Positions 1 through 7,899 of a stretch of 20,400 nt of DNA are shown here, piece after piece. Source of the DNA: Phaeoceros laevis (Eukaryota > Anthocerotophyta > Anthocerotopsida > Notothyladales); the NCBI GenBank assembly GCA_049999765.1, contig JBNGIQ010003048.1:1-20400 (forward strand), written 5' to 3'. The notes beneath the pieces are model-generated. The model was not told the DNA's origin. It did no database searches and worked only from the letters and a program-made list of their open reading frames with translations. Every line of letters starts with the position of its first letter. Positions within the stretch are counted from its first letter, which is position 1. The translations under genes and the position numbers were made by a program.

Positions 1-177
1 TGCATCATGTCATGCCTGGCCCGATACCATGCACATTCAAAGTGTCGGGCAACAACCTGAAAATGTTCAAACGTTCAAAACTGCAGGTTCTAGACAACAA
101 TTAGCAACCTGACCACAACATCTACACCCCGATGCAAGCAATCATCCTCAGTAGTGGTGCTATATCATCAGCACATG

Positions 178-963
178 TCAGACCTCTTCAAGAAACGTGA
201 TGTCCTCCTCATCATCAGAATCCGGAGTATCATCAGCAAGGGGGTCTTCAAACTCTTCTAACATTTCATACTCCTCTTCCTCCTTCTGCTGTTCATTAGA
301 AGCAGATGGCCCAGTGCCTTGGCCTTCCACGACAGCTCCAACATCGAGAACTGTGTATGTATCAGAGCTCTTGTCTGCCTCGGACGAGAATGAATTAAAA
401 GACCGTATAACCTGCAGATTTGTTGCAATGTAAACCTGCTTGCGAGCAGACTCTGCACTTAGCCTGTTCCGCTTCTTGGTCTCCAGCCATGCATGGAAAG
501 CCCAATTTCGCTCACTAGCACTATTGCCACTAACCTGCCCAAGCAATCTAATAGCTATCTTTTGCAACACAGGGGTTGACCGACCATGATTATGCCACCG
601 GTTTGAGCCCTTCACTTTTGAGCGATACTCATCAGCCCTGGACAGTCCAAATGAGCCAACACACACCTGGTACTTTGTCAGCTCCTCATTCAAACTTCGT
701 GCCAGATCTAAACCTGCAGTAGTTATACCATAGAGCATGCGAGCATAAGCTTTCCACCCAGCCATGACATAAACGTTAGTGTGGTGCAAAACAACTCGAC
801 AATTATACGCTGGGTTCACAAGGTAAGCTGTTGCATGTATCGGCCTACGCATAAACTTCCATCTATGCTCCATAATGCCCAAAAGACTCTTAGCTTGCTG
901 CAGCTGATCGGGATGATCCGCAACTAAGATAACATGTTGTTGTGCAGCTATGGCTTGAGTCAT
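178..963 (-). pseudogene. hAT transposase, C-terminal dimerisation part
   Basis: This 261-residue frame is the C-terminal part of a plant hAT transposase. Near residues 52-60 is the sequence MEHRWKFMRRPIHATAYLVN, matching the hAT pattern of a W followed by HA-AYYLNP. Around residues 123-170 are the family hallmarks: W-HNHG, a leucine-rich LQKIAIRLLGQ, then SERNWAFHAW and KKRNRL, which form the hAT dimerisation helices. The tail is strongly acidic (about the last 50 residues, rich in E and D) and ends at a normal stop. The listed start is simply the first start codon after an in-frame TAA, so the true protein would continue upstream into the DUF659 half. Family identity is clear; activity is very unlikely because the two halves are separated by stops and an insertion. 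Confidence 0.82.
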
Positions 964-1051
964 TCGGGGCCAGACGACCTCACCTTAAGTGGCTTGCTGG
1001 CCATCAAAAACTCTAAAAAGTTGGTATCAAGGGGAGATAAATGTTACCCCC

Positions 1052-1116
1052 TTTCTAGGTTGTTCTTTTTTTTTTTGGCGACAAGGGCTCTAATTTTATT
1101 TTTCTAGGTCGTTCTT
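1052..1116 (-). mobile_element. Tiny 5'-truncated poly(A) retro-insertion with 16-bp target-site duplication
   Basis: Two 16-bp direct repeats (1052-1067 and 1101-1116) match at 15 of 16 bases and flank a 33-bp segment. Read on the minus strand, the segment is AATAAA (1100-1095), 18 further bases, then a run of A (1076-1066, two of them shared with the repeat). A polyadenylation signal, a normal cleavage distance, a poly(A) tail and a target-site duplication are what a severely 5'-truncated cDNA insertion made by LINE machinery would leave. The TAA within AATAAA is also the stop that ends the upstream transposase frame. Slippage or chance could produce part of this pattern, but not easily all of it. 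Confidence 0.55.
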
Positions 1117-1776
1117 AACATTGCGGGCAGCAAGAAACTTGTCCATCCCCTGCGACCTCTCCCTCTGCTCATGCTCCTCCCATTCGTCACTAAGCACCAC
1201 TCGACGCAAAGGAAGTCTTAACTCACCAAGTCGATGAATGAGCATAAACTGCGATGCAAACCTGGTTTTGCTATAGCCTAGAGGACTAAGCTTTGGTGAC
1301 TCTTTGTGGAACAAAGCAAGAGGCATCTCTTTCACCTTGAAGTGATGCACGATCTTCAAGCATGCCTTCAGCAATGGACTAACCCATTCCAGCTTCCCCA
1401 CAGCTTTCAACAACAAGTTAATCGCATGAGTGGCACAAGGTGTGCTTGGAATTGTTGGAAAAAGTTGTTGAACACGTCTACATGCATTTTGACAATTGCT
1501 GGCAGAATCTGTGACTATGTGAACAACCCTATCTGCACCTATCTCAGTGATAATTTGGACAAGCTGGTCAGCCAGATATGCCCATGTCTTTGAATGCCCC
1601 GAGCAGTCAATGCTCTTCCAAAACACAGATCCAGTTGGTGAGACAACCATGAAGTTTGGGAGCGGGTGGGACTGAATGTCCTTCCAACCATCACTAACCA
1701 GGGTCACACCACATGTGTTCCACAGATTTTGCACGGGACTCATGCAGCGTTCAACATGGTTATAAACAGCATCCAA
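1096..1776 (-). pseudogene. hAT transposase, DUF659 core fragment
   Basis: This frame of about 226 residues reads as the DUF659 domain of plant hAT-like transposases. Visible landmarks are VTLVSDGWKD (about residues 25-34), the block VVHIVTDSASNCQNACRRVQ (about 84-103), the TPCATHAINLLLK segment typical of the region before the dimerisation half, and VVLSDEWEEHE near the end. The frame opens with a TTG codon and an in-frame TAG lies a few codons upstream, so this is not a genuine start. The 3' end is set by a TAA that lies inside a small inserted sequence (1068-1100). The missing N-terminus would hold the BED zinc finger. It is a fragment of the same transposase as the 178-963 frame. Confidence 0.82.
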
Positions 1777-1778
1777 AC

Positions 1779-1832
1779 ATTGACAACCTTTTGTGTTTCC
1801 TTTCTATTGACAACCTTTTGTGTTTCTTTTCT
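1779..1832. repeat. Tandem duplication, two 27-bp units
   Basis: Units 1779-1805 and 1806-1832 are directly adjacent and differ at one base. Both contain the core TTGACAACCTTTTGTGTTTC. They lie immediately upstream of the hAT core frame on its coding strand, in what should have been coding sequence, and add in-frame stops there. Confidence 0.9.
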
Positions 1833-1927
1833 ACCATTGCGTTAACTATCTCATGCCCACCTCTTATGCATTACACAAAAATCCAGGTTACTAGTGCTGG
1901 CTGCGGAAGGGTGCAGAGGATGTCACT

Positions 1928-1996
1928 AGCTCTGTTTATTTAAGATCGCCAGCTCTGTTCATTTTTTGATCACCAGCTCTGTTAAGTTCAATCACG
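1928..1996. repeat. Short degenerate minisatellite, three units of about 23 bp
   Basis: Three adjacent units begin with AGCTCTGTT at 1928, 1951 and 1975, with lengths of 23, 24 and about 22 bp. Each continues with a T/A-rich stretch and a GATC or ATCA-like end. The rest of 1833-2300 has no coding potential or element I recognise. It separates the hAT remnant from the truncated 3' end of the gypsy element and may include a degenerate LTR, which I cannot show. Confidence 0.7.
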
Positions 1997-2300
1997 GGGA
2001 CCTGGGAAACTGTTAGTGACCTGGCTCTCAGGTGGTGTAAGGCCACTGATTGCCAGGAAGTGACGCAGCCCCAACAACCCACTTTTTGATATTAAGTCAA
2101 CCATCCTTCGCTGCAAGGCCTGACAGGAGCAGGCCCCAGCTTACGATGGAAGACGGCCTGTTCAATTTTGCAAAATGTTGCATTCCCGACAGGGCTGCCT
2201 ACTATCAATGGGCCCCCCTCATTGACAGTCCCTTACCAAAAGGCAGCACACCTGACTCCCTTGAGGAGTCTTGAAGGCGTGGGTCCTCCCATTACTACTA

Positions 2301-2636
2301 CTACAAACAAGTTGTGTGAATCTTTTCCCGTTTTGGAGCCACAATGTTTGCTTCAGCTGCAATGTTCAACCGAATTGCATATGCAATTACACGTTCGTGC
2401 CCATTTTGTCCTGTCTGGGCAAGCGGAGCCCCAATGCCCAACATGCTCCAGCTAGTGTACAATATGAACTCCTTGCTAAAATCTGCCCTAGCCAGCACCA
2501 GCTAATCAGCAAGCTATCCCTTCAGTTCCAGCCATGCGATTTCCTGGTCATGCCCCTAGCACCACTTTGTGTCTTTCTTCAACAGCTCCTACAATGGCCT
2601 GCTAATGCAGTTCATATCCTTGCAGAACTGGCGGTA
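2301..2636 (-). pseudogene. Gypsy RNase H, N-terminal part, truncated
   Basis: Reading on from the RT, this frame resembles the connection and RNase H region of Ty3/gypsy Pol. The clear block is 2498-2301: ARADFSKEFILYTSWSMLG, then IGAPLAQTGQ, ERVIAYAIRLN and AEAN, which matches the RT/RNase H pattern of ADFS-FIL-TDWS, GIGAVL and IAYASR-N--E-NY. The first catalytic aspartate expected after LYT is serine here. At least four in-frame stops interrupt 2499-2630. Similarity ends at about 2301, so the remaining RNase H residues and the integrase are missing. The gene is a non-functional fragment of the same polyprotein as the neighbouring RT. Confidence 0.75.
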
Positions 2637-3379
2637 GTAATTGCATAAACCGAGGAAGACTCTCAATGCAGCTACGTCCCTAGGTCTAGGCATCTTTGCT
2701 GTTTGTGGTTCTATCCCCCCTAGCATAAGTAGATGTCCCAAGTATTCTAGCTGTTGCCACCCAAACCTACATTTTCCAAGATGAGCCTTCAAGCCACATT
2801 GCTCCAGTCTGCTCAGCACTTGCTGCACGTGTGAGAGATGTTCCTCAAACGTGTTGCTGAAGATGACCAAGTCATCAATGTAGCATCACACAAATGGTAA
2901 ACCCAGCAGCTCCAGATCCATCACTTTCTGGAAGTGTGTCGTGCTGTTCTTCATCCCAAATGGCATATCTTCCCACTCCCATAAACCATATCTTCCCCAA
3001 AATATAGTTTTCTGTTTGTCTTCCTCCTCAATTACTATCTGATTGAATCCCTGCCTCATGTCAAGACTCATGAAGTACTTGGCAAGTCCAATGGCATCAA
3101 AAATCTCGTATGGAGACGGCACAGGATAGTTAGATTGCGTCTGATTGCATTCAATGGCCGGTAATCCCTGCGCATTCTCTTTCCTGTCCAATCTCCGTTT
3201 TTGTCCTTCTTTGCTGGCAGCACCGTTGCCGCAACGTACTGGGATGTCGATCTCTTAATCGGTGATGATTCCTCAAGCTCCTTGCACCTGCCATCCACGA
3301 TCTCCCACTCAGCATGACTAAGCCGGTGTCTTCTCCTGAATATCGCTTGTACGTGGTATCTTGAACTTGTGCTTTGCAT
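2589..3379 (-). pseudogene. Gypsy reverse transcriptase
   Basis: The RT domain is spread over three overlapping minus-strand frames. The first (3379-3068) has RRRHRLSHAEWEIVDGRCKE and VLPAKKDKNGDW, with RDYRPLNAI, the finger region. The second (3191-2886) has YPVPSPYEIFDAIG, the palm block SLDMRQGFNQI and MPFGMKNSTTHFQKVMD. The third has the catalytic YIDD (2871-2882) followed by LVIFSNTFEEHLSHVQQVL and the thumb-side blocks KCRFGWQQLEYLGH and FLGLCNYYRQFCKDM. An in-frame TGA (2886-2888) sits two codons before YIDD, where the family commonly has an R codon, consistent with CGA to TGA. The catalytic aspartates survive, but frameshifts make translation of an intact enzyme impossible. Confidence 0.9.
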
Positions 3380-3699
3380 ATTTTTCCAGCTCTTTTATAC
3401 TAAACGCAAATACATGTTTGTATTTGTTCAGCAACTCACATATGAGCTTTCGTTCCTGACTGGTCAACACATCCGATATTGCCCACGCATACACATTCGG
3501 CATTACTCGTCTTGGCCTGGGCACCCTTTCCTGCCTCATGCTTTGACCCGCCAGACATTCTGGGTCATCTCGTGCTGCCATCCCTGTTTTTGTTGAGTAA
3601 GCTGCATTCGCTTCAAGCCTCTTCCTATCTTTTTTCAGGTCATTCTCGCTTTGAAGTTGTAACCGATCTTCCTTCAATTCCTTCTCTTGTTGAGTGACT
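3318..3699 (-). pseudogene. Linker between methyltransferase and RT in gypsy Pol
   Basis: This follows the methyltransferase end in the same frame. It starts with a charged, probably helical stretch rich in K, E and Q (VTQQEKELKEDRLQLQSEN, then KKDRKRLEA). It continues into a segment containing LTSQERKLICELLNKYKHVF and AFSIKELEKY, which matches the short region that precedes RT in many Ty3/gypsy polyproteins, where a helix of the form LL--Y-DVFA leads to the RT fingers. I see no separate enzymatic domain. The frame stops at 3318 and the RT continues in another frame, indicating a frameshift. Confidence 0.6.
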
Positions 3700-4600
3700 T
3701 GGAAAGCCACTCCCGAGCATACCAACCATTGCAAGCAGTTCAGGTCAAATGCCCTTCCCAGCAATCTATGCCTGGTTCCTTTACTTACCCCTGCAACGGT
3801 TGTGCTACCTTCAGAGAATCCCATGGCAATCTCCTCTGGACAGCCCACGGCTCACCGACTTCCTTGCCCAGCCAAGCAGCCCATTCTTGCCCTACTTGAT
3901 TCACACAGAAATATGGCAGTCTGTCTACTTTTGACACTGGCATTGCCACTCTTCGAGGCTGCAGTTCCCTACTCGCCCCTGCATTAGACCTTTGAGTAAA
4001 GCCTCTTACCCTTCTAAGGTCTGCCACCGGTGCAATATTCGTCCAAAAGCTTCTCAAACGGTACGCTAGTGATCCAAATTGCACAGCATCCAATAGATTC
4101 TCTTCCCCTAGGCAACTTTTAACCTCCTGATAATCCTTGCGCAACTCATTTCGTTGATCAAAACATGCAGACACGTTTTCTAAGACATACCAGCATGTCC
4201 TACGCTGTTGCTGGATCATCTTCAGGATCCTCACAACCTCAGCGAAGATGGAAGCCCTGTCCTCGTCCAGGCCTGCATCCTTGCCTGCAGCCGACATGCT
4301 TTGACATTTTCACCTTGCCATGAGCATGTCAACATCCTCTCCAAGTGCTTGGAAGTGGTCTTTTCCCAACAGCCTTATATCTATTGGAAATACAATTTGA
4401 AAGCCCCTTATAGCACTTGCAGGCAACTAACTGTTCAGGGAACTTTTAACTTATTTCCTCCACTCTAGCTCTTGCAGTTATCTAAGCGTTCCAGTTTACA
4501 TCACAGCATATGTTCCTTTTCACCTTAATTCCGCTTCTCATCACAGCCTCCAATCCAGTGCTCAAACTTGCACAAAGCTCTAGTAACACCACCCCTTCCA
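3700..4600 (-). pseudogene. C5-cytosine DNA methyltransferase domain embedded in gypsy Pol
   Basis: A DNA (cytosine-5) methyltransferase would transfer a methyl group from S-adenosylmethionine to cytosine. Its motifs are readable in order. Motif I is VVLLELCASLSTGLEA (4592 downward), the SAM-binding loop, with a serine where a second glycine is expected. Motif IV is KCQS with the catalytic cysteine codon at 4304-4306. Motif VI is VLENV (ENV at 4180-4172). Motif VIII is FGSLAYRLRSFWTN (4078 downward). A motif IX/X-like end, AMGFSEGST then LLGRAFDLNCLQWL, lies in 3848-3700. The length of about 300 codons fits the catalytic domain of small C5 methyltransferases. The domain is broken by TAG after motif I, TGA before motif IV, and frameshifts near 4380 and 3815-3845. 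It lies between protease and RT on the same strand, so it was part of the element's polyprotein. Confidence 0.8.
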
Positions 4601-4922
4601 CTGCTGGACACCACTCAATGGTTGAATTATCGATGCCTCTACTTTCTAGCTTTGTGACTTCTGCAACCTCAAGTGTCATGCATACATCTGAGTGTTTGCA
4701 CACTGGTGCAACTCCTTGAGCAACTGCACCTTCTCGTTGGCATGCCTCCTCCAATCCCTCGTCGAGTATGAGTGCCATGCCTCCAATTTGCACTTCCTTA
4801 TCCTCAAGCTCACTTTCATTCTCTGCCTCTTCTTCTATCACATCCATCCAGTGATCAAGAGCTGTCTGCAAACATGCCATGAGCTTGTCCTCACCTTCAC
4901 ACTCCTTGGCCCTGCATGCCAC
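4601..4922 (-). pseudogene. Acidic linker upstream of the methyltransferase
   Basis: About 105 residues precede methyltransferase motif I in one open frame. The stretch MDVIEEEAENESELEDKEVQ is strongly acidic, and several cysteines are scattered (CRAKEC, CKHSDVC) without a recognisable zinc-finger spacing. The segment AVEG directly precedes motif I. No domain is recognised. It probably serves as an inter-domain linker or protease cleavage region in the polyprotein, which is an inference from position only. Confidence 0.5.
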
Positions 4923-4954
4923 ATGAGCTTGACCCTACACTCCTCTACGCATTT

Positions 4955-5368
4955 TTAGTGGGATAGTGGTGATCTTGTCATAATCCCTTGCCTCCAGTTC
5001 GGCCTGTAGAAGGCAACTTCCCCATATGGATCCACCCCCATTACAGGGCCATATGTGGCATCCACTCCAAGGATGACGTTGTATGCCTCAACATCTGTCA
5101 CCAAACAATGCCCTTGCATTGTGCATTCATCAGCCGTACCTGCCTTAAACACTAGTCTAAGCTTGCTTGGTGTCACTCCTAACACCCTTTCTTTAATTCC
5201 AGCAGCTGTGGACAGTTGCACTGGGCTCTCTGTCAGCTTTTTGCCATACAAGCCCAATGCCTGCTTCACTACCCTCACAACTATCACTGGTTCAGCCCAT
5301 GTGTCCACCAACACCTTGTCTGGAGCCAGCCCTTCTAACAGCACGTGCCTCCCTAGGTTGTCCACCAT
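4955..5368 (-). pseudogene. Gypsy aspartic protease (retropepsin)
   Basis: This frame of about 137 residues reads as a retropepsin-like aspartic protease that would process Gag-Pol. The active-site segment is KVLVDTWAEPVIV at about residues 18-30, where the canonical D-T-G-A has tryptophan in place of glycine. The second half contains AYNVILGVDATYGPVMG, matching the hydrophobic-hydrophobic-G flap-side motif (ILG) of retropepsins. The final part, EVAFYRPNW, leads into a short tail. The G to W change should inactivate the enzyme. It is placed between Gag/zinc finger and the methyltransferase/RT, as expected for protease in Ty3/gypsy Pol. Confidence 0.72.
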
Positions 5369-5582
5369 CGCTATGCCACCTCATTGCAGCATCCGCTCTT
5401 GGTGTGTGATCGATGACGGTGTATCTAGAGCTAAATGGGCTCCAGCCTCTCTTTCAGTTACAATTGTCACCTCTCGTGACCTTATCCATCTCTGGACAGC
5501 TGCCCGAAGGTCTCCAGTACCCATTCCCAAATCTGCCAAGCTCATGCATTCATTTTGCATCTAGCATTTTCTGCACAACCAC

Positions 5583-5972
5583 TTATGTGGTCAACCGAGG
5601 CATAGATATCTTCATCTTTCTTTCAGCCACCACTAGGTCCATAGTGCTGGCACCACCCATTTGTATGAATGATCTTGGCATTTTAGCGAATATTCTTGTG
5701 CTGGCCCTTTTCTGCTCTGCACCAGCATCACTGATCTCTTCCGTATCCACCACATTCTCGTTTCTCCTTTCACCCTTCCCTCTAGTTGCATCCTTGCTAC
5801 CTCTAGTCACCATAGCCATGTATGTCAGAAACTCTTCCAGAATATCATCTAATTTGCTCGTGTCATCTACAGCCACCCCTTGTGATGCCATGACTTGTGC
5901 ACTCAAGGCAACATCCATTTTTTGCTGCAGGTCTTCAATCTTGGCAACCATGGCTTTTTGTTCATCTCCCAT
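5583..5972 (-). pseudogene. Gypsy Gag-Pol linker with coiled-coil-like start
   Basis: The frame begins with a heptad-like helix (AKIEDLQQKMDVALSAQVMA) and continues with a charged, low-complexity stretch (RGKGERRNENVVDTEEISD). It lies between the zinc finger and the protease on the same strand. I recognise no domain. The segment 5369-5582 contains stops in all frames and presumably represents the degenerate junction to the protease. Confidence 0.5.
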
Positions 5973-6002
5973 TCCGACAGGACTCCTACTCCTGTTTCCG
6001 GC

Positions 6003-6206
6003 TCATTCCCTGCTACCCTCAGAAGCTGGTTCAACGCTGCTCACAGTCGCTCTGAGTTCTGGATGTGCTTTCCGGCTTGCTTCTTCTGAATGTCCAAAGC
6101 GATCACATTCAGGACATGCGTACTGCCCCTTACTAACACCCCATTTGTGCTCACAGTCCCTCGCATGATGTGGCCCCAAACATCTCGGACACTTCTCAAA
6201 GCTCAC
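6003..6206 (-). pseudogene. Gypsy Gag zinc-finger region
   Basis: Two CCHC-like knuckles are visible. The first reads CPRCLGPHHARDC, close to C-X2-C-X4-H-X4-C but one residue short. The second reads CPECDRFGHSEEAS, where the last cysteine is replaced by serine. These bind nucleic acid in the nucleocapsid part of Gag. The segment follows the Gag core frame with a frameshift at about 6203-6206, and a serine/glutamate-rich stretch (VSSVEPASEGSRE) follows. Confidence 0.7.
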
Positions 6207-6910
6207 TGCAGCATTTGCAGGTTTGTCCCTTCTGAGATTGGAGCTGCCATGTCCTTACTTGGGGAGGTGCCATGATGGCTGCTGGATTCTGAATAATCTC
6301 TACTGCCCCCATTTCTTCTATCCCAATATGCACTTGAGTATGCATCTGCTGGAAGCAACAGCTCAGTCATCTCGTACACGTCATCCAACGTATACTTCCT
6401 TCCGTGCTTCATATGTACACGTTAGACACTTTCAGTCGCTGTTTGTATGGCAAGGACCCCAGGAAGTCCTCTGCTGTGTCCCTCGTGTTCCTAAGCTCTG
6501 TATCATCCATCAGTCATTCAAGTCTCAGGTATCCACTCTTCAAGGACTCACCCGGCTTGAAAGCAAAGTGCGTAATCTCTTGAAATTTCTCCACCGTAGT
6601 TGTCGGGAATTGAGCCCTCAGCATTGAACGTAGCTTCTATGGGGTCAAAATCCTCACTGCGCCTGTGTCTTCCCAGCAGTGAGTTCATCGCCCGCTCAAC
6701 AGCTGTTGTTTCCTCCAACGCCTCTGCAATGATGGTTGCCCTGTGCTTTTGATACATTTGCAGCGCCTCTCCACCCAAATATCTGGGAAATTGCATCATA
6801 GCAGATTCGTCTGTGTACTCGCCCGTGCACAGCTCGATGTTCGTCATTATGGCACCAAACCGGTCCTTGAAATCTTCCAGTGCCAAAGTGCCATGTTTGC
6901 TTGTGAACAA
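6203..6910 (-). pseudogene. Gypsy Gag core, 5'-truncated
   Basis: Two frames, 6910-6548 and 6412-6203, make up the Gag of the element. The first contains FKDRFGAIMTNIEL and MMQFPRYLGGEALQMYQKH, which match the retrotransposon Gag pattern (F---F------ then LPRYL-GEAL-WY). It then continues with ALEETTAVERAMNSLLGRHR. The second contains YTLDDVYEMTELLLPADAYS and a low-complexity S/G-rich segment leading to the zinc knuckles. The two are joined by a degenerate 140-bp stretch. The real start of Gag and the 5' LTR are lost at the junction with the copia element at about 6905, so the ATG at 6910 is not a native start. Confidence 0.68.
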
Positions 6911-7806
6911 CTACGATGTGTGGGCCATGAGGGCCAGAGGCTTCCTGAAGGAGGCAGGCCTCTGGGAATACGTCACTGGCAGCACACCTAGACACCTAGA
7001 CCTGCAGTGGACGCAGAGTGTGTCAGAAGAGGAACTTGGGCTCCTGAGCAAGCACATAAGGATTGGGATGCCATGGATGAAAAAGCACAAAGTGTAATTA
7101 GGAGCGGGCTTACCGAACAGATGGCTCTCATTGTCTCTTCAGCAACAACGTCCAAGCAGATGTGGGTTACTTGGCTATGGTGTATCAGGCCAAAGACATG
7201 ATGTCAAGGATGGCTGCCATGTCCAAGTTTCATTCCCTCAAGATGAAGGAGGGGGAGGCTATAGACCAGTATGTCTCCAGCTTCCGTACAGCAAGGTTGA
7301 AATTGGAACAAGCAGGCACTCTATTGAATGAACAAGATGTTTGCGTTCGCTTCCTTGCCTCCTTACCCTCAAGCTATGTTGACTTCATAACTAGCCAGAA
7401 TGCAGTCCTTCGCATGGTGAAACAGTTGGTTGCAATCACTGGAGTTGACGAGGCAACAATACCTGCGTTGGATTTCAACGAGTTAGTGGGGGCATTGCTG
7501 CAGGAGGAAGTAAGCAGGCATGCATCAAAGTCTCAATCTGTGAGAAACCAAGCTTTGTATGCTGCCAAGCAGAAGGGCCCAAAGAAGACGTTTAGTAAGC
7601 CCTTCAACAAGTTCAATAAAAATGATGCTGGAACTAGCAAAAAGCGAACTGGGAATTGCAACTGGTGTGGGTTCCCGAATCATTGGGAGCATGACTGTCG
7701 AAAGAAAAAGAACAACGAGCCACGTAAGGTACCCCTGCCTGAGGCACATAGTGTTGCCAAGAAGGAGCGGACGACACCTTCAGTGCTTCTTGTTCAATCT
7801 TTGTAG
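6907..7806 (+). pseudogene. Copia Gag with CCHC zinc knuckle
   Basis: Recognisable Gag opens with NNYDVWAMRARGFLKEAGLW at the junction with gypsy, matching the NY--W------L---LW start of copia Gag. It crosses frames at about 7007-7060 and about 7160, with the intervening DWDAMDEKAQSVIRSGL and TSKQMW blocks. The long frame 7162-7806 then has FHSLKMKEGEAIDQYVSSFR, LEQAGTLLNEQDVCVRFLAS and LPSSY, the classic UBN2 Gag pattern. A perfect C-X2-C-X4-H-X4-C knuckle, CNWCGFPNHWEHDC, lies at about residues 171-184 of that frame, among lysines. Gag would form the virus-like particle and bind RNA. Confidence 0.88.
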
Positions 7807-7899
7807 TCTCAACCACGGCCAGATGATGCGACTTGCCCACTGTCGAAGGAGAGCCCAGCAAAGAGAACCTGCGTAAATCACTATGTCCTCACAGTCTGC

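Larger units (their letters stand above)
178..1805 (-). mobile_element. Degenerate hAT-superfamily DNA transposon (coding remnant)
   Basis: Two minus-strand reading frames together read as one hAT transposase: a DUF659-like catalytic core (1096-1776) followed by the hAT C-terminal dimerisation region (178-963). The N-terminal BED zinc finger is not visible, and the stretch joining the two halves is degenerate and carries a small insertion at 1052-1116. I could not identify terminal inverted repeats or an 8-bp target-site duplication, so the element ends are unknown and the limits given are only those of recognisable coding sequence. It is a non-autonomous relic. Confidence 0.8.
2301..6910 (-). 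mobile_element. Degenerate Ty3/gypsy retrotransposon carrying a cytosine DNA methyltransferase domain
   Basis: On the minus strand, in order, are Gag (6910-6203), CCHC-type zinc finger (6206-6003), a coiled-coil-like linker (5972-5583), aspartic protease (5368-4955), an acidic linker (4922-4600), a C5-cytosine methyltransferase (about 4600-3700), reverse transcriptase (3379-2589) and the start of RNase H (to 2301). Protease, then RT, then RNase H, with an RT of the MPFGMKN/YIDD type, marks Ty3/gypsy. Integrase, both LTRs and the start of gag are absent. Numerous frameshifts and stops show it is dead. The element stops abruptly at both sides, next to a copia element at about 6905 and unassigned DNA at about 2300. 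Confidence 0.88.

Noticed and set aside
3700-4600. Bacterial restriction-modification methyltransferase or contaminant
   Set aside because: The domain lies on the same strand between gypsy protease and RT and shares their level of decay, so it belongs to the retroelement.
5413-6168. A 251-codon plus-strand frame
   Set aside because: It is antisense to the gypsy Gag-Pol linker and zinc finger and has no domain pattern; serine/leucine-rich composition is typical of an antisense shadow.
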